Shown here in pieces: positions 1-12,719 of a DNA stretch of 64,000 nucleotides; the first letter of the stretch is position 1; every line of letters begins with the position of its first letter. The stretch is from NCBI GenBank assembly GCA_037833965.1, contig AP031353.1, positions 12,340,501-12,404,500 of the forward strand. The letters run 5' to 3'. The notes under the pieces are model-generated. The model was not told where the DNA came from. It did no database searches and saw only the letters and a list, made by a program, of their open reading frames with translations. The position numbers and the translations under genes are program-made. This stretch comes from Marchantia polymorpha subsp. ruderalis (Eukaryota > Streptophyta > Marchantiopsida > Marchantiales > Marchantiaceae).

Positions 1-1213
1 ACACCACTTTCCAGCTTTTCAGTCTTTTCTTGTAAAACTCGACTGTTCAGAAAAAGCGACACTTTTGAAATTTGTACTTGGTTGGCAAAGAAGTTACCCT
101 TGGGACTTCAGGCAAGCCCACATTTCAAAGACACATATCAACTGATTGCTCTGACTCCTCATCGGCCGCAAGCAGCTGAATCACAGGAGACCGTGTTGAC
201 AACCACTAGATGTATCTCAGAGACACAAATGATGGACACTTCAGACCTTGTTCACGGGGGCCACAACTAAGAGTCCGTCTCATCACAGAACTCCACCATG
301 TTTCCACCAGAGAAGACCGTAGAACTTAATTACTACGTAAGACATCTAGTTAAACGTGTACGGCCCTGCGCAATACCAGCCTTATGCCTATGAGTGCTAC
401 TGGTCTGCGTCAAAAATCTCTGATGAGGATAACTTAAGCCAATGCTCCAGTCCTTTGACTCCCATCACTCAGCAACTGTGAAGAATATAACTTCCACCAT
501 CCGTGATACCAATGCCAAAGCCGAAAGAAAATGGGAGTTCAGGAAAGATAGAAAGGAGCCAGGATGAAGGGTGGGTAGAGATAAAGAGCCATTCTCTGTC
601 TGGAATCAACTTTGTTTTCGAAACAAAGAAGGGCCCTCGGCTTCCCGTGGTGCACTATGAAGAAAGATCAAGCAGTCTGATACAGAAACAGTGCCTTTCT
701 CCAATATGCTTGTCCAAACAATTAGACTTTCCCACCTAATATACCAATATGACCATGAATGGCGCGTGGAAGTCCGACAACGAGTGGGCGGGTAAATGAA
801 GACCGAAGTGCTGGAAGGGATCTTGAATGAACAAGGATCTGCTTACGGGCGGTAGGGCGAAAAAGGCAGTTACGGTGGGTTTGGGTCCCTTTAGGTGCGG
901 ACTTTGAACGACTGGGGTTGGAATCTGCAGAGTCCTCCTCATTAGAAAGAGAGGCCTTGTTGAGGAGGACATTAGAAGTTGAGGTAAAGGTATTGGAATG
1001 ATCGCCTACATGTAGGGAAGCTGGATAGAATGAAGCTGAAAATGGTCAGATGATACTCTTGACTAAAATCAGCCTCTCGGAAAAATGAATAACCGACTGT
1101 GAGGTCTAGACGAAAGCTGTCTCAAAGTAGATACTTTGTAAAACTCATATGCTAGAATCAACAATTAAGTGGTGATATTTTTAATTGCACAAAGATGTTG
1201 AAATACAATCCAA
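1..1213. other. 3' flank of the transporter gene, no recognised gene
   Basis: I find no recognisable coding region here. The open frames on both strands are under 80 codons and match no family I know. The part next to 1214 should hold the 3' UTR and polyadenylation site of the minus-strand transporter gene, but I cannot place them exactly. Confidence 0.5.
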
Positions 1214-4200
1214 TCAATCGGAATATCGTGGCATATACGTACTCAATCTCTGCTGCTTCTCGACAACAACCATAAGCCTTCGTTGAAGAACAGCGGCCAT
1301 ACCCAGAAAAATCGAACACATCCCAAACATTACTGAAATTGGGAAAGCACTAACCTGCAAGACGTATGATAAACGGAACAGGTTAGTGCACATGTTGCGC
1401 TGACACGACTATTAAAAGACCTATGAACAAAAACCTGAGATTTCAAACATCTTTGAAACGCAAAAAGTAACTCCGCCACTAAACCTTTTCGCGACTTACA
1501 TTGGCTAGCACGATGCACACGAAGATATTGAGAGGGATCCGGAAAAAGTTCATGATGGTACTCCGCGACTCTTCAGGAATGTAAATTGATCTCATCTTCA
1601 TAATTGATGGCCAAAAAATACCAACACAAGCCTCAAATATGCAGAATCCCAACAGCAGGAGGCGTCCCGATAAAGTCATATCAGTAGAGTCCGTGGCAGC
1701 TTCATTTACGAAAAACTGTAAAGAACACCAGGACAATGTCAGCATAACCGGTTACAACCTAGGAGGAAAAAATATCGTTATGCTGCTCACTGATATTAAT
1801 AACTTCACGGCTAGATATTTCGTAACATAACTGCTTCGATGCAGCATGTTAATTTGTTGAACAGACAACTGCTCAGCACAAATTTTTCCCGAACAAATAT
1901 ATGAGGATTCTGTTCATTAATCGATGGATTCAGCCAGGATCACTCTGACAGAACACAGAGTCAGTCAGGAATAGATAAGGCCATCTTACATTGATAATGA
2001 CGGGTAGCATGAGCGAGCCTGAAGAAACCATGAATACAATTTGCATGTAGCCTTCCACCTTGAGTCGAGCCATCAAGCGGGATGCTAGGGAACTCCCCAA
2101 CATTGAGGACAACATAAAGGTAGCAAAGATGAATCCGTGTGGAATGATTTCTTTCCCAGGAGCTAAAGCAGGCGTCCACAGAAAGACAAAGGTGTACATT
2201 GAACCCTCGAAAAGAGACTGAATTGCTCCCAGCAGTGCAATCTTCTCATCTACGGTTACATCCAACACACTTAGATTAGATCAACGCCAGCATGTGAGTA
2301 GAGGGATCTAGGGGAAAAACCTAGAATCCTTAGAAACCCGTGTCGAAACGCGCCGCATAAAAAACAGTACTCAGATATCTATATATTACAACACAAAACG
2401 TATATTACACGTGAAACGTATATTACAGCACCACACACTGAAAGAAATTTAGAATAGAAATTGGCACATAATTTCATCAACATGCATTCCTCCATTTTTA
2501 TGTTCCTTTTGAAAACTCCATAGTGTACCTGAAGCAATCGCAGCAGCTGCAGTTTGGAACTGCACAACTAAGTTCTTGCTGTCGGTGGCATCACCATAGT
2601 TTTCCTGCCAGCTGAACATGATGATGCCCATCCCAATCGCTAATAGCACTGCTGCGGCATCGAAAGGTGCAACTGGGCCAAACCCCAGAGTCCCAGCCAA
2701 GGTGTTTCCTACTAGACCGGCTAGGATAGCTGTGAGACCGTTTCCAAGAAAAATCGCCTTCGAAAATGTCAAAGACAACCATTGTGCCTCAAAACCCCTC
2801 TGCTCAAACCCCACACATGTGCAGATTATCAAAACGTCAGGCATAGAAACAGTTCATGTTTCCTGCAAACGGAAGTATACACTGGGTGTCCAGGAGAGCA
2901 TTAACCAAGAAACACTCGATACTGTACCTTGAAGTGCTCAGCCACTAGCCAGGATTCGAACGCAGAAAAAAGAAGGGATGTGGCAATCCCTCCTAATACA
3001 CGCCCTACCATAAGAATCTCATACTTGGGAGAATGTTTGGTAAAACAACTAAGGATGTACGTGATGCAGTATAATATGCTTGCCCTCTTGCGACCACTGC
3101 AGGAAGAGAGGGCTGATTAGGACATTAAGAAAAACATCAACAAATCCACATACATTCGCTGCCTTTGAAACGGAAATAATGAAAGATAATTACTGGAGTT
3201 CAGATCATGATAATTATACAGCTGTGAGTATCGGAATTTGCGGCGGCAAGTTACACTCACTGTTTATCAGCGAGAGAGCCCACGATCGTACCGAACAGCA
3301 TTGAGGATCCAAACCCGGCAATGAATAGTCGACCGATCTCGCCCTCGTCGTAGCCATAGTGCTGGTACAAAGCATACACATATGGTCCTTGAAGCCAATC
3401 TCCCGCTACAAGACCAAAGGATTGTCAGTAAAACCGAAGTCCAAATCTTTCTCTTTGAGAACACTAACACCTGGATCTACAGTCCCCAAAGCAATGAATT
3501 ATTCAATTGGAAAAAGAAAGAAAAAAAAACCTAAAAGTCAGGCGCAAACTGCAGTAAACGCAATTGTAAGTATCAACATCGTCACGATTCAAGCATAATA
3601 AGCAGGCCATATATACTGTCGTGAGCTTTCCAGCACCATTCGACCGTGATACTCTAAGTCAGACATGTAAGACAATGAAGACACCAGGTCAGGGCTCAGA
3701 TCAATTTACTCTTCAGAATAAGAATAGTGAAATTCGGTCTACTCTCGGCTTCTTATCTTATGACATAACTTGAGAGAAAGAATAGTTTTCAGGGTTCAAC
3801 TTGTTCCAGAACCCAAAGATATGCAAAATACAAAATGTCCTTAAGGTTTTCGAGAATGCAGACATCTAAAACTCCAAGAACCTACTCGGGCAGTGTGACT
3901 AAAGAAATGGATCACTAACTTTACAACGCTAACATTCACCGCGGCAACTCGGCAAAAGCTCTCTAGACACATCACTGCACCACTTTCACAACAATACAAA
4001 ACCGGGATTGATATAAGCCGAAGGTATCAGGAGCAGACAATGCTGAACGCATCCAAGAGGAAAGGATGAACCATGTGAGATATGTGCTTTTGAAGGCCCA
4101 CGCATGTATGAAACAATGAACGTTATTATCCTCGTTCCCAATGCTGCTGAGAAACCGGATGGTCAGGCCATCGCTCGGTCCCCAGGCCCGAAATAATGTG

Positions 4201-4624
4201 AGTTTCCACGCTGGCCATACTGACAGGAACCAATTTCCAGGGCTTTGCCACGACCGGCAGCTGACACAGGCGCTTCTTTTCTTTTTTCACTACTAACTCA
4301 CACCTCGTTTCGTAATCGTGAACGCCAAATGTACGACGCTAACTCCATAACTATGCCCTATGGAACTCATTTTACCCATAGCCATTCTGCACTGGGTCCG
4401 GGATCGCCGAGACGACGTTGGGCGGAGAAGGTGATCACGATCTGAGCTGGCAATACAAGGAAAGGATCCATACCCATCATAAGGGAGTAAACAACCAAGT
4501 AGTTGTTTTTGAAAGATGAAAATGCCGACGAGGTTGTGATGCGATCCTTGCTGCCCTTGCCAAGCTCCATGACTGCCAGCACCGCAACCTGCACCCCGAA
4601 AACCACATAGTAGAAGGACTCCAT
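1214..4624 (-). CDS. MFS_5 (DUF791) family transporter, molybdate-anion transporter/MFSD5-like, seven exons
   Basis: Complete gene on the minus strand. Exons read from homology and splice sites: 4624-4474, 3405-3261, 3096-2928, 2799-2529, 2249-1990, 1715-1500, 1354-1214. All phases agree and give about 450 residues, the usual length for this plant family. The protein starts MESFYY and contains the conserved blocks GDWLQGPYVYALY, GSLADK, FEAQWLSLTFSKAIFLGNG, GFGPVAPFDAAAVLLAIGMG, SLFEGSMYTFVFLWTPAL and GIFWPSIMKMRS, spread over about 12 predicted membrane segments. All introns have GT donors and AG acceptors. The family is a branch of the major facilitator superfamily; its Chlamydomonas member MOT2 is a molybdate transporter, and the plant members are mostly uncharacterised. 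The substrate here is therefore inference. No frame break is visible, so the gene is probably functional. The start is the first ATG of the conserved N-terminus. Confidence 0.93.
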
Positions 4625-6000
4625 GGCTCCTTGCAGCTTGCAGTCGAACGCGCACTATCTTCCTTCCTTCCCACCCTCGAGGCAATGCTGCACTCGCACT
4701 GTCCAGCAATCTGCCTCCGCTCGCACCTTCTGCTAGCTAGCGAGAAAGCTAGCCCTCGGGAAACATGTCCTCCTCATTCAAGTACAAGCTTCCTAGCAAG
4801 CTCAAACTGCTCCCTCTCCGCTTCCTCGCTACCACAAAGACAGAGAGCAGACAGACAGACCCGCACAAGACACCGAGAGTGAGAGCGAGCAATCGCCCTG
4901 GATCTCGCGGGACCTTTACAGGAGTGCGGTAATTTCAGCTCTCATTAAGCAGTAACAGGTATCCCGTGTGCCAGTCTAAGACGAACCAAGAACGCCAAAT
5001 GAGGCAGCAGGCAGGAGCGTTAGAAACACGGTTGACAATTTTTTCCCCTTCCTTTCCTCTCGCCAAGCAGCCCAACCGAACCGAACCAAACCAAACCAAA
5101 CAAACAAACAAGAAGCACCCCTCGCCCTGCAGCAAACCAGTGCGGAGCAACGCATCAAAGCTAGCACTTGCGGCCCATCATCTTCCCACTTTAGAGTTAA
5201 AGGGCAACAACCACACACCACCTAAATTTGGACCCCAAGATAGATTTCATCGATCGCTGTTCTGTCTCCAGTTTAGCACTTTCTGTCTCTTGTCCCCTCG
5301 CCGCTCGTCCAGTATTCAACTCCCTCGCTCAATCAACGCCCCATCTCAGCCAGTAACTGTACGAGCACTGGGCCCGTGGCAGTCATTGGTAAGAAGGCAC
5401 TGACGTGATCCTCTGAAGGCGTTCCCCTCCGGTCTTCTACGACCTCCGTAGTCAGTACAGCTCCAACCCCACTCTTCCTCCTCCTCCTCCTCCTCCTCGG
5501 CTGCTGCTATTCCTTCTCGTTCGTAGCTTTCCAACCCTACCCTGCCAAATGCCTGCCATCTGGCTTTCTCTCATCGTCCACCAAGTCGCTGCCTGCGTAA
5601 AAGCGCTTTCTCCCGGCTCGACCCCTGCCCTCGCTCTGACACCACCATCCCCACCGAGAAGACAAAACTATCCTGAACTCTCGCGCTCCCGAACCACAAT
5701 CACATGGACCCGGCGTGCTCGCGGCCTCCTCCTTCAGCGCCTCGCCCCTTTTCTCTCGACACGGACCCGAATCAATGTGGCAATCACGCTCTTCGTCCTC
5801 GCCACCTTCCCTCCGTCCGTTCCAGCCTATCATTGCTCTTTCTTTATTGCTGTATCCGACCTGACTCAGCTCGAGCTCGCGCCGGCGGGGTCGTGACGCT
5901 GTGCGCTCGGGCTTCCGGCATGATTGCAGCCCAGTTCGCTTCACGCCCTCACTCCGTTGGGGCAGCCCGGTTCATGTGGTCGGGGAAGTCGGATATTGTT
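4625..6000. promoter_or_regulatory. GC-rich, pyrimidine-rich upstream region of the transporter gene with a CTC microsatellite
   Basis: Composition rises sharply compared with the flanks. The plus strand is C/T-rich, with a run of CTC triplets at 5475-5498 and several CAAACCAAAC/CAAACAAACA-type runs near 5080-5110. This is probably the 5' UTR and promoter of the minus-strand transporter gene. Open frames up to 145 codons occur on both strands, but they overlap one another, are low in complexity and resemble no family. I do not call them genes. No clear TATA box was identified. Confidence 0.5.
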
Positions 6001-7700
6001 TTGTTCTTTGGCGGCTACCTGGTTACTGTAGTTCGTTGGAATGAAAAAGAGCAGTTGACTGATGATGGGTCCGTATTTTAATTGCATGAGTGTTTCAGTT
6101 CTAGCCCTTAACCCTTTGTGGCAATCGCGCAGGAGGTCTTCACGGGCAGCGGAATAAGTGCTGTATTTTGGAAGTTGTACGATCTACCGTTCCCGTAAAT
6201 TTTGGTTGGTCATTATGGCCGATTTCCCGAAAATATCTCAGAGCTCTGGAATATAGTCAAGAGAATAAGATTTCTAGGTTTCTGATGTTTTAAGATTTTT
6301 TGCGAAATTTGCGGAAAAATAGAAACATGGGATGAAAATGGAGACAAAGGAATTAGTCGCCTAGAACACAAAGAAAAGGCCATCCGATGCCAAAACAAAT
6401 AATCCCTCACTAAAGGAAGAAGGAAATAAGAAGAATTTTCCAAGTGATCGTCCCGGTGTATTTATGAAGTCCCTATTAATGTTATCATTTGACATCAGTA
6501 CAGAGAATTTTTTTGTCCGCGTTTTAGATCCACGGTTTCGCAAAGAGGTACACTGTCATCTACTGTAGAGTACTGAACTGTACTTTACTGTACTTTAAGT
6601 CCTAGCCGCTGTCGTTACGTCGTTTGGGATATCCTTGGATTGCTCCTTTTGTTTCTTGGGAGAAATATGCATGTTTGTCATTTCTTGGTCATCCTGGCAT
6701 GACGTGGAGTCTTGCAAATCTTCTCTCACGATTACCCGAAGGAGGATCATGACCTGAGGTTTACTGTACATGAGTCCACAGAGCTGTAGCTTCGGGGAGC
6801 CGCACTTTCAAAATGTCCGTTCGTTTCACCTTGTTGCTCGCATGAAAGAAATGCCGGCGAGAATGTGGACTGCCGAGACTCATGATTCGGTTTTACGATG
6901 TTTCGCCGAGTACTTAAAGCTTCCTTAAAGGAAGCCTCAGTATCAAATATCTAAATCGAATCCCAGCGAAAGGTACAATGGTTTCCACTTCAAGGTCCAA
7001 CTGGCACGGTCGGCCGCCCGGTACGGTAGATATTTGGTCGGAGGACGTTTACAATGGCAGAGGTTCTCCATGTCTGTTCATATATGTTGTACCTTTTCAG
7101 GTCTCAAAAAACCAAAACGAATAAATTTGTCACTTCTCAGTTTGTGTGCTTTCATATCGGAATTTTGATTGATTCTTTTAGTCCTTCAAGGACGATAATA
7201 GAACATTCTTTGCATGCTCGTGAAATTATCAAAAATATTCATAAATATTCGTTGGATGCCTCCCGTTTCCATCACCGGCTGGTTGGGTTACCAGCCCGAA
7301 GGCTACGACGCCAAAAACTGAGGCGTAACAATCGCAATTTAAAAAACAGTAGAAGCAAAGAGAGTCGAGCAGACGTATCTATGATAAATCAAAATGAAAA
7401 AATCGTGATTTTGGAGTTATAAGAATGAGGAGTGGAAATATCCATCACCTTTCCCCGTGTTGCAGAACAGTTTTTTGGATTGTTGTTTCTCTTGTTGTTT
7501 GTTTCTTGTACTGGTTTCTATTGATACCATGGTTTCTTTTAACATGTTCATATTGAAAATATCACTTAGACCTTTCGTACCTTTAGAGAACCAATTTTAT
7601 GTACTGTTAAATTTGGAATTTAATTTAAATTCAAGAAAAATTGGAGAAATAGCAAAAGAAGACGCTCGATATTTGTCCTTCAATTCTGCAATGTTATAAA
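6001..7700. other. Intergenic, no recognised gene
   Basis: Transition from the GC-rich region into the AT-rich desert. Only short AT-rich frames occur, for example 7054-7422 and 7457-7699 on the plus strand, with no family resemblance. A small inverted repeat, GCTTCCTT...AAGGAAGC, lies near 6918-6935. Confidence 0.4.
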
Positions 7701-10700
7701 GCAGAAACTTTTACATTATTTGTAATAACACGAAGTAATATTTTTTAAAGAAAACCTATCACATGCATAGGAAAAAAACTCCACCGAATCAATTTTCTTA
7801 AAGCATCAAAAATAAATTTAACTTTAAATAAGAAATTTGAACAATAAATTTGTTCAATGAATGTACTTATGACGTTTATTACATTCTATGAGTTATGAAT
7901 TCAACTCACATAAAAGGTATAAATATTGCAATATTGCATTGCAACATCAATAATAATGAAAGAACTGAAGCGTAAATTTTGTATTTGAAATATAATTTTC
8001 AAATTCATAGAGTATGAGATTGTTTTTTATTTATTTAATAATAAGATAAAAAAATCAAATTCAACAAATAAAATTTATTATTATTGATGTGTGTTAGATG
8101 TATAAAACATATTCAACTTCAAAAATAATATTATTCTAAAAAATTTCATGTTGTTAATCCTATCATTCAAAAATCAAGAATTTTATATATTAATATAAAT
8201 TTGAAATCTCTTTCATAGATTTGAGAAAATATTTAACATCATGACATGATCACTTATGTCAAATCATCAATAATTTTTGGATTGTGCTCAAAATTTATTC
8301 ATTTTGAGAGTAAAAAAAATATTTGTATTGAATTTTTTAAGATAAATGAAATAATTTTTTATTTATAATTAATTTAATCTTAATTAACTCAGAATAATAT
8401 ATGAAACGATTTTCATGTATTTTTATGTTTACATGTAATGAATTGAAAAATTGTAAAAAAAAAATATTGAATATATAAAAGATATATATATATACATAAT
8501 ATTTGCAAACAAAAATTATAATATTTTCTTATCTCAAAAAATTTCAAAAGCTTAAAATAATTTTAATATAGAAATAAACAAGATTGAAGCAAATAAAATA
8601 AATTAAATCACACATAACACAAATTTACAAAAAAGCAAAATGAAAATACATGAAAAAAATTTGCAAATATATCACATACACACTTTTTATTTTACATGAA
8701 AAAAAAATTTAAGATCTATTTGAACAATTAAAAATTTGCAAATTAAAAAATTGATTTGTAATATGATTTTTTTAATAAATATCACTCATACATAGTCAAC
8801 ACAATCAATACATGATTCAATTAAACAAGATTATATGCAAAAATTTACTTTCTACAATTTAATTTGTGGCATTTAAATAGATGACTTGTTATTGTCAAAA
8901 ATTAAAAAAAAAACAAAACAAAAAGTCACGAGCATACATAGAAAAACTCACATTTCTAAACTCCAACACGAGCATACAAAGAAACGCCGACAAGATGATA
9001 TGTGGTTTGTCATTGTAAGCTATATCAAACAAAATTTAGAAAGGTTTAATTGAAGAAATTCTAAAAATACAATTGAAAGATTTGGATAGGAATCCTTTAT
9101 GGTGCAATCATAATCTAAATTCTAATTACTATTAAACTACATAAGTTGAAAACAAAAATGAGTTAATCTTTTATAATTTTCCACTTAACTCATGTCGTGA
9201 TAATATCAATATCTTCAATGAAATTAAACATTTTTATAATCCCTAGCTAATTAAAATAAAGTTGTAGTCAAAATTTAATAGAATAATTTGAAAGAGTAAA
9301 AATTTATATATAGATGTAAAAAACTTACCAATAATCTTTTCTTGTGCTCCACATGAAATATTTTCAAATTAGCACAATGTTTGTTAATTTTTTTCAAAGG
9401 AATAATCTTCATAAATGTAGATTAAATTTACCGTCAATCTTAAGTAGGTTAATATTTCTATCAAAAAATTTATCTTTGATAAATAATAAAATATGATGTC
9501 ACTTAAAACTTAGCTTTCATTGTAGATTGAATTATGCATTTTGATAAAGCAGATTTTCAACTAATGTATTCATCACGATTGTGTACATTTATAACCAGAT
9601 GTAAAATTTCACTTGTCTGGCATTTACATAGCCTAGAAAATATTTGATATTGTCTAATAAGCCATCAAATCAAATATTATAATTTTCAATATTTTTCATG
9701 TGCATAAAAATCTATTTCACAAATTTTAAATGCAACTTCCTTGGTTTTGACATGTACAAGCTCAACTCACTCATAACTAATGCAATATCATGTTTTGTGC
9801 ACATCATAATATACATAGATTGTTCACAACTTTGTCATAAAAAATTGATTACATTGATGAACTCTCCATGATATTGATTGATTATTGAGCTACAAAAAGT
9901 TTAAAGTGAATTGTCACAGGAATACATACTACTTAAAAATCAACTATGTTAAATATGTCAAGCACAAGTACTTGAGTTGACTCAACCATGATTTCCTTTT
10001 TTCCAAATTTTCTAAACATTGCTCTTTAGTATATTGTTTGACAAACTCACATCTTTTATCTTAGATGCGAACTCCAATAAATCTTTTCATTTATAAATAT
10101 TAAATCTATTCCCTGCAAAAATAAATATGTAAGATAGGTAAAGTACTAGAATAATAAAATCAAAGCTCTTATTATTCATCTTATTCATATATACATATAG
10201 ATTATGCACATTTTGTGATAGTGTTTTTACTTTCATCAACTTATCAAATCTTACATTTCACGTTATGTGAATTTGTCCAAATTCTTAAAAAAATATTGTA
10301 AGTACATACATATAATCCATAACATTACTATATATTATAATAATTACATGTCCAAGTCAAATTGTATGATTCTTTATTACAAATAAAAAAAATATAAGTC
10401 TACATTTATCTCTTGTGTGAAACTTTTAGCCATCAACTTGATGTTGAAAATTGTTTCTTGTCATTACTTCATTGTACTTTAACTTATACATTCATTTGTT
10501 ATCAATGAAAGATTGATTAATTTGAAGCTCTATCAAATTTCACGTCTTCTAGTCCATTAGCAACTTCATCTCACTTGACATAGCTATATTTCATTTAAGT
10601 TTATAAACAAATATATGATAGTCGATGATATCAACGTTCAACTTCTACTTACATCAATATTACGTCATTCTTATTTCATCATGATCTTAAAAAATGAATG

Positions 10701-11909
10701 ATCATTCTATAATATATATATATTAATCCAATATCATGATCTTTTAATAGAAGACTTTTGCTAGATTTTATTGTCAAATGCAACCACTTTTTTAAAATGT
10801 TTGCGATAAAAAACATAAATAGTTCTAAAAAAAATCAGTATAGAGATAATATCTCATAAAGATTCTATCGATTTGATTTGATGAATTTTTAGTAGACAAT
10901 TTTGATTTATCTATATTTTATAATGAAGTTGTGTGAGTCTCATCAAGAATGAATTATTACTCCAATTGCTGATCTTTGAAAACTTGCTACATCACATAAT
11001 TAAATTCAATATGATCAATCTCTTCCTAAACCACATTTGTAACTGGAGATGTAGTTGTCTTAGTCTATAGAGCCTTAAAAGCTATATGATAACAATAATC
11101 ATTACAATTTATTAAAAGTTACACTAGTTAGAATTAAATATGATTTTTTTATATTTCTTTTTATAAGTTTTAAAAGTTTGACATCTGATTTATGTGTAGT
11201 AATAATTTAATTTAATATCAACATTACTATTCAAAAAAATATTTAGAAAGAAATAAATTATAAATGATTTATAACTAACTCTAAATCAAAATTATGTCAT
11301 AGTCAAAACTAGATAGGATAAATACATATATAAAAATATCAAACTTGCTAAAAAATCTACTTTTTTAATGTGATTTTCATTGTTTCATTTGTTTCAATTG
11401 GTTTACAAAGTAATGTTTGAACTCCAAACAATTACGTGATAGTATTTTCAATCTTTGACGTACTTTTTTAATAACAATTGAAATAATATTCTATTCTAAA
11501 ATCACAATTCAAGGATTCAAATAAATGTTTTTTTCTACACTATTTCATGGTTGAAAAAATGATAAATCTAAAATAGTGTTTGTATTTCATCAAATATTCA
11601 GTATTATTCAATTGTAAAACTTCAATTGACGATTAAAGATAATTTTGAAGCAGAAAATTTGTGTAAATACAAGATTGAATATGCAATATAATAGCAGCAA
11701 ATCTTTTTTATAAGAGTCTTAAATTTATTTTCAATTAATTTGAAAATAAAATATAAAATAATAGTAATTTACATTAATGCTACATTACATGTTTTCTAAT
11801 GATTTAATAATGATCAATTTCAAGTACTTGATGACTTTCACAATTGATACATAACTACATAATTATGATATTTCGTTTTACAATTCAAAATCATGATGTG
11901 GCAAAAAAT

Positions 11910-12719
11910 GAGCTAATTACTTGATGGTTAATTCAAATCACTTGATGGTATCCAACAGGTGTCATTCGACCGGATGGACTCCACTCGACAATCATGCATG
12001 TCACCATCAGCACTAATCCAATAAGAGTTCTTATAACATGATACCTTATATTATAGTGTGAAGAGTTTATCCCATTGTTGGGTCAAAATAATCTCTCATG
12101 TGAGAATAATTTGGCAACGGTGACATGATTTTCTCAATGCTCGAAAGAGGTAAAAGCTTCTTGAAGCCACTTGAGGTGATTCCTGAATCACTTTTTCTCA
12201 ATCTATAGAAGACCGGCACCACCACTAGTAGAAGAGTACTGAATAGAATTTGTCAATAAAAACTGCAAGTCCATTCTTGTGCAAAAATGCTTCCTGCTTC
12301 TAGTGACATTGATCACATGGACATTCGGATCGGCATAGATCGGCGGCAATTTTTTTTTAACATCGTAGCATTCAATGCATTCGATTGCTTTGATCGATTC
12401 AAAACCAACCGAACGATGCTTGCAAAATCTGGTCCTGGATCGTCACGCATTCGAAATGCTTAAGTCAGACTTCATCTCCCATACAGGTTGTTAAATAGTC
12501 TCAAAAAGACTAGTTTGGGCAACAGGCACCATAATTCTGAAGTACTTTCAATACGGTCTTGCCATAATTGCATCCGGAAAAATGCCTAGAAATTCTTAGC
12601 CGAATCATATTGGGACATATCCGACGATGGCCGTCGAGGTGTTCCATCAGGTAAATTGAAGCCGTTGGATCCCATCAAGTAAGTTGAGTTTCTTCACGGT
12701 TCAATCAAGTTATTTCCTC
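11910..12719. mobile_element. Degenerate non-autonomous element with terminal inverted repeats
   Basis: The left end (from 11910, GAGCTAATTACTTGATGG followed by ACTTGATGGTATCCAAC) matches, with indels, the reverse complement of the right end (ending 12719, containing ACTTGATGGGATCCAAC). A further inverted match, CCGGATGGACTCC to CTGATGGAACACC, lies just inside. The roughly 810-bp body is less AT-rich than its surroundings and has no open frame of note. This fits an old MITE-like DNA element. I could not confirm a target-site duplication and the termini are approximate. Confidence 0.4.

Noticed and set aside
4966..6081. Several frames of 100-145 codons upstream of the transporter
   Set aside because: They overlap on both strands in a GC-rich, low-complexity promoter region and show no family signature.
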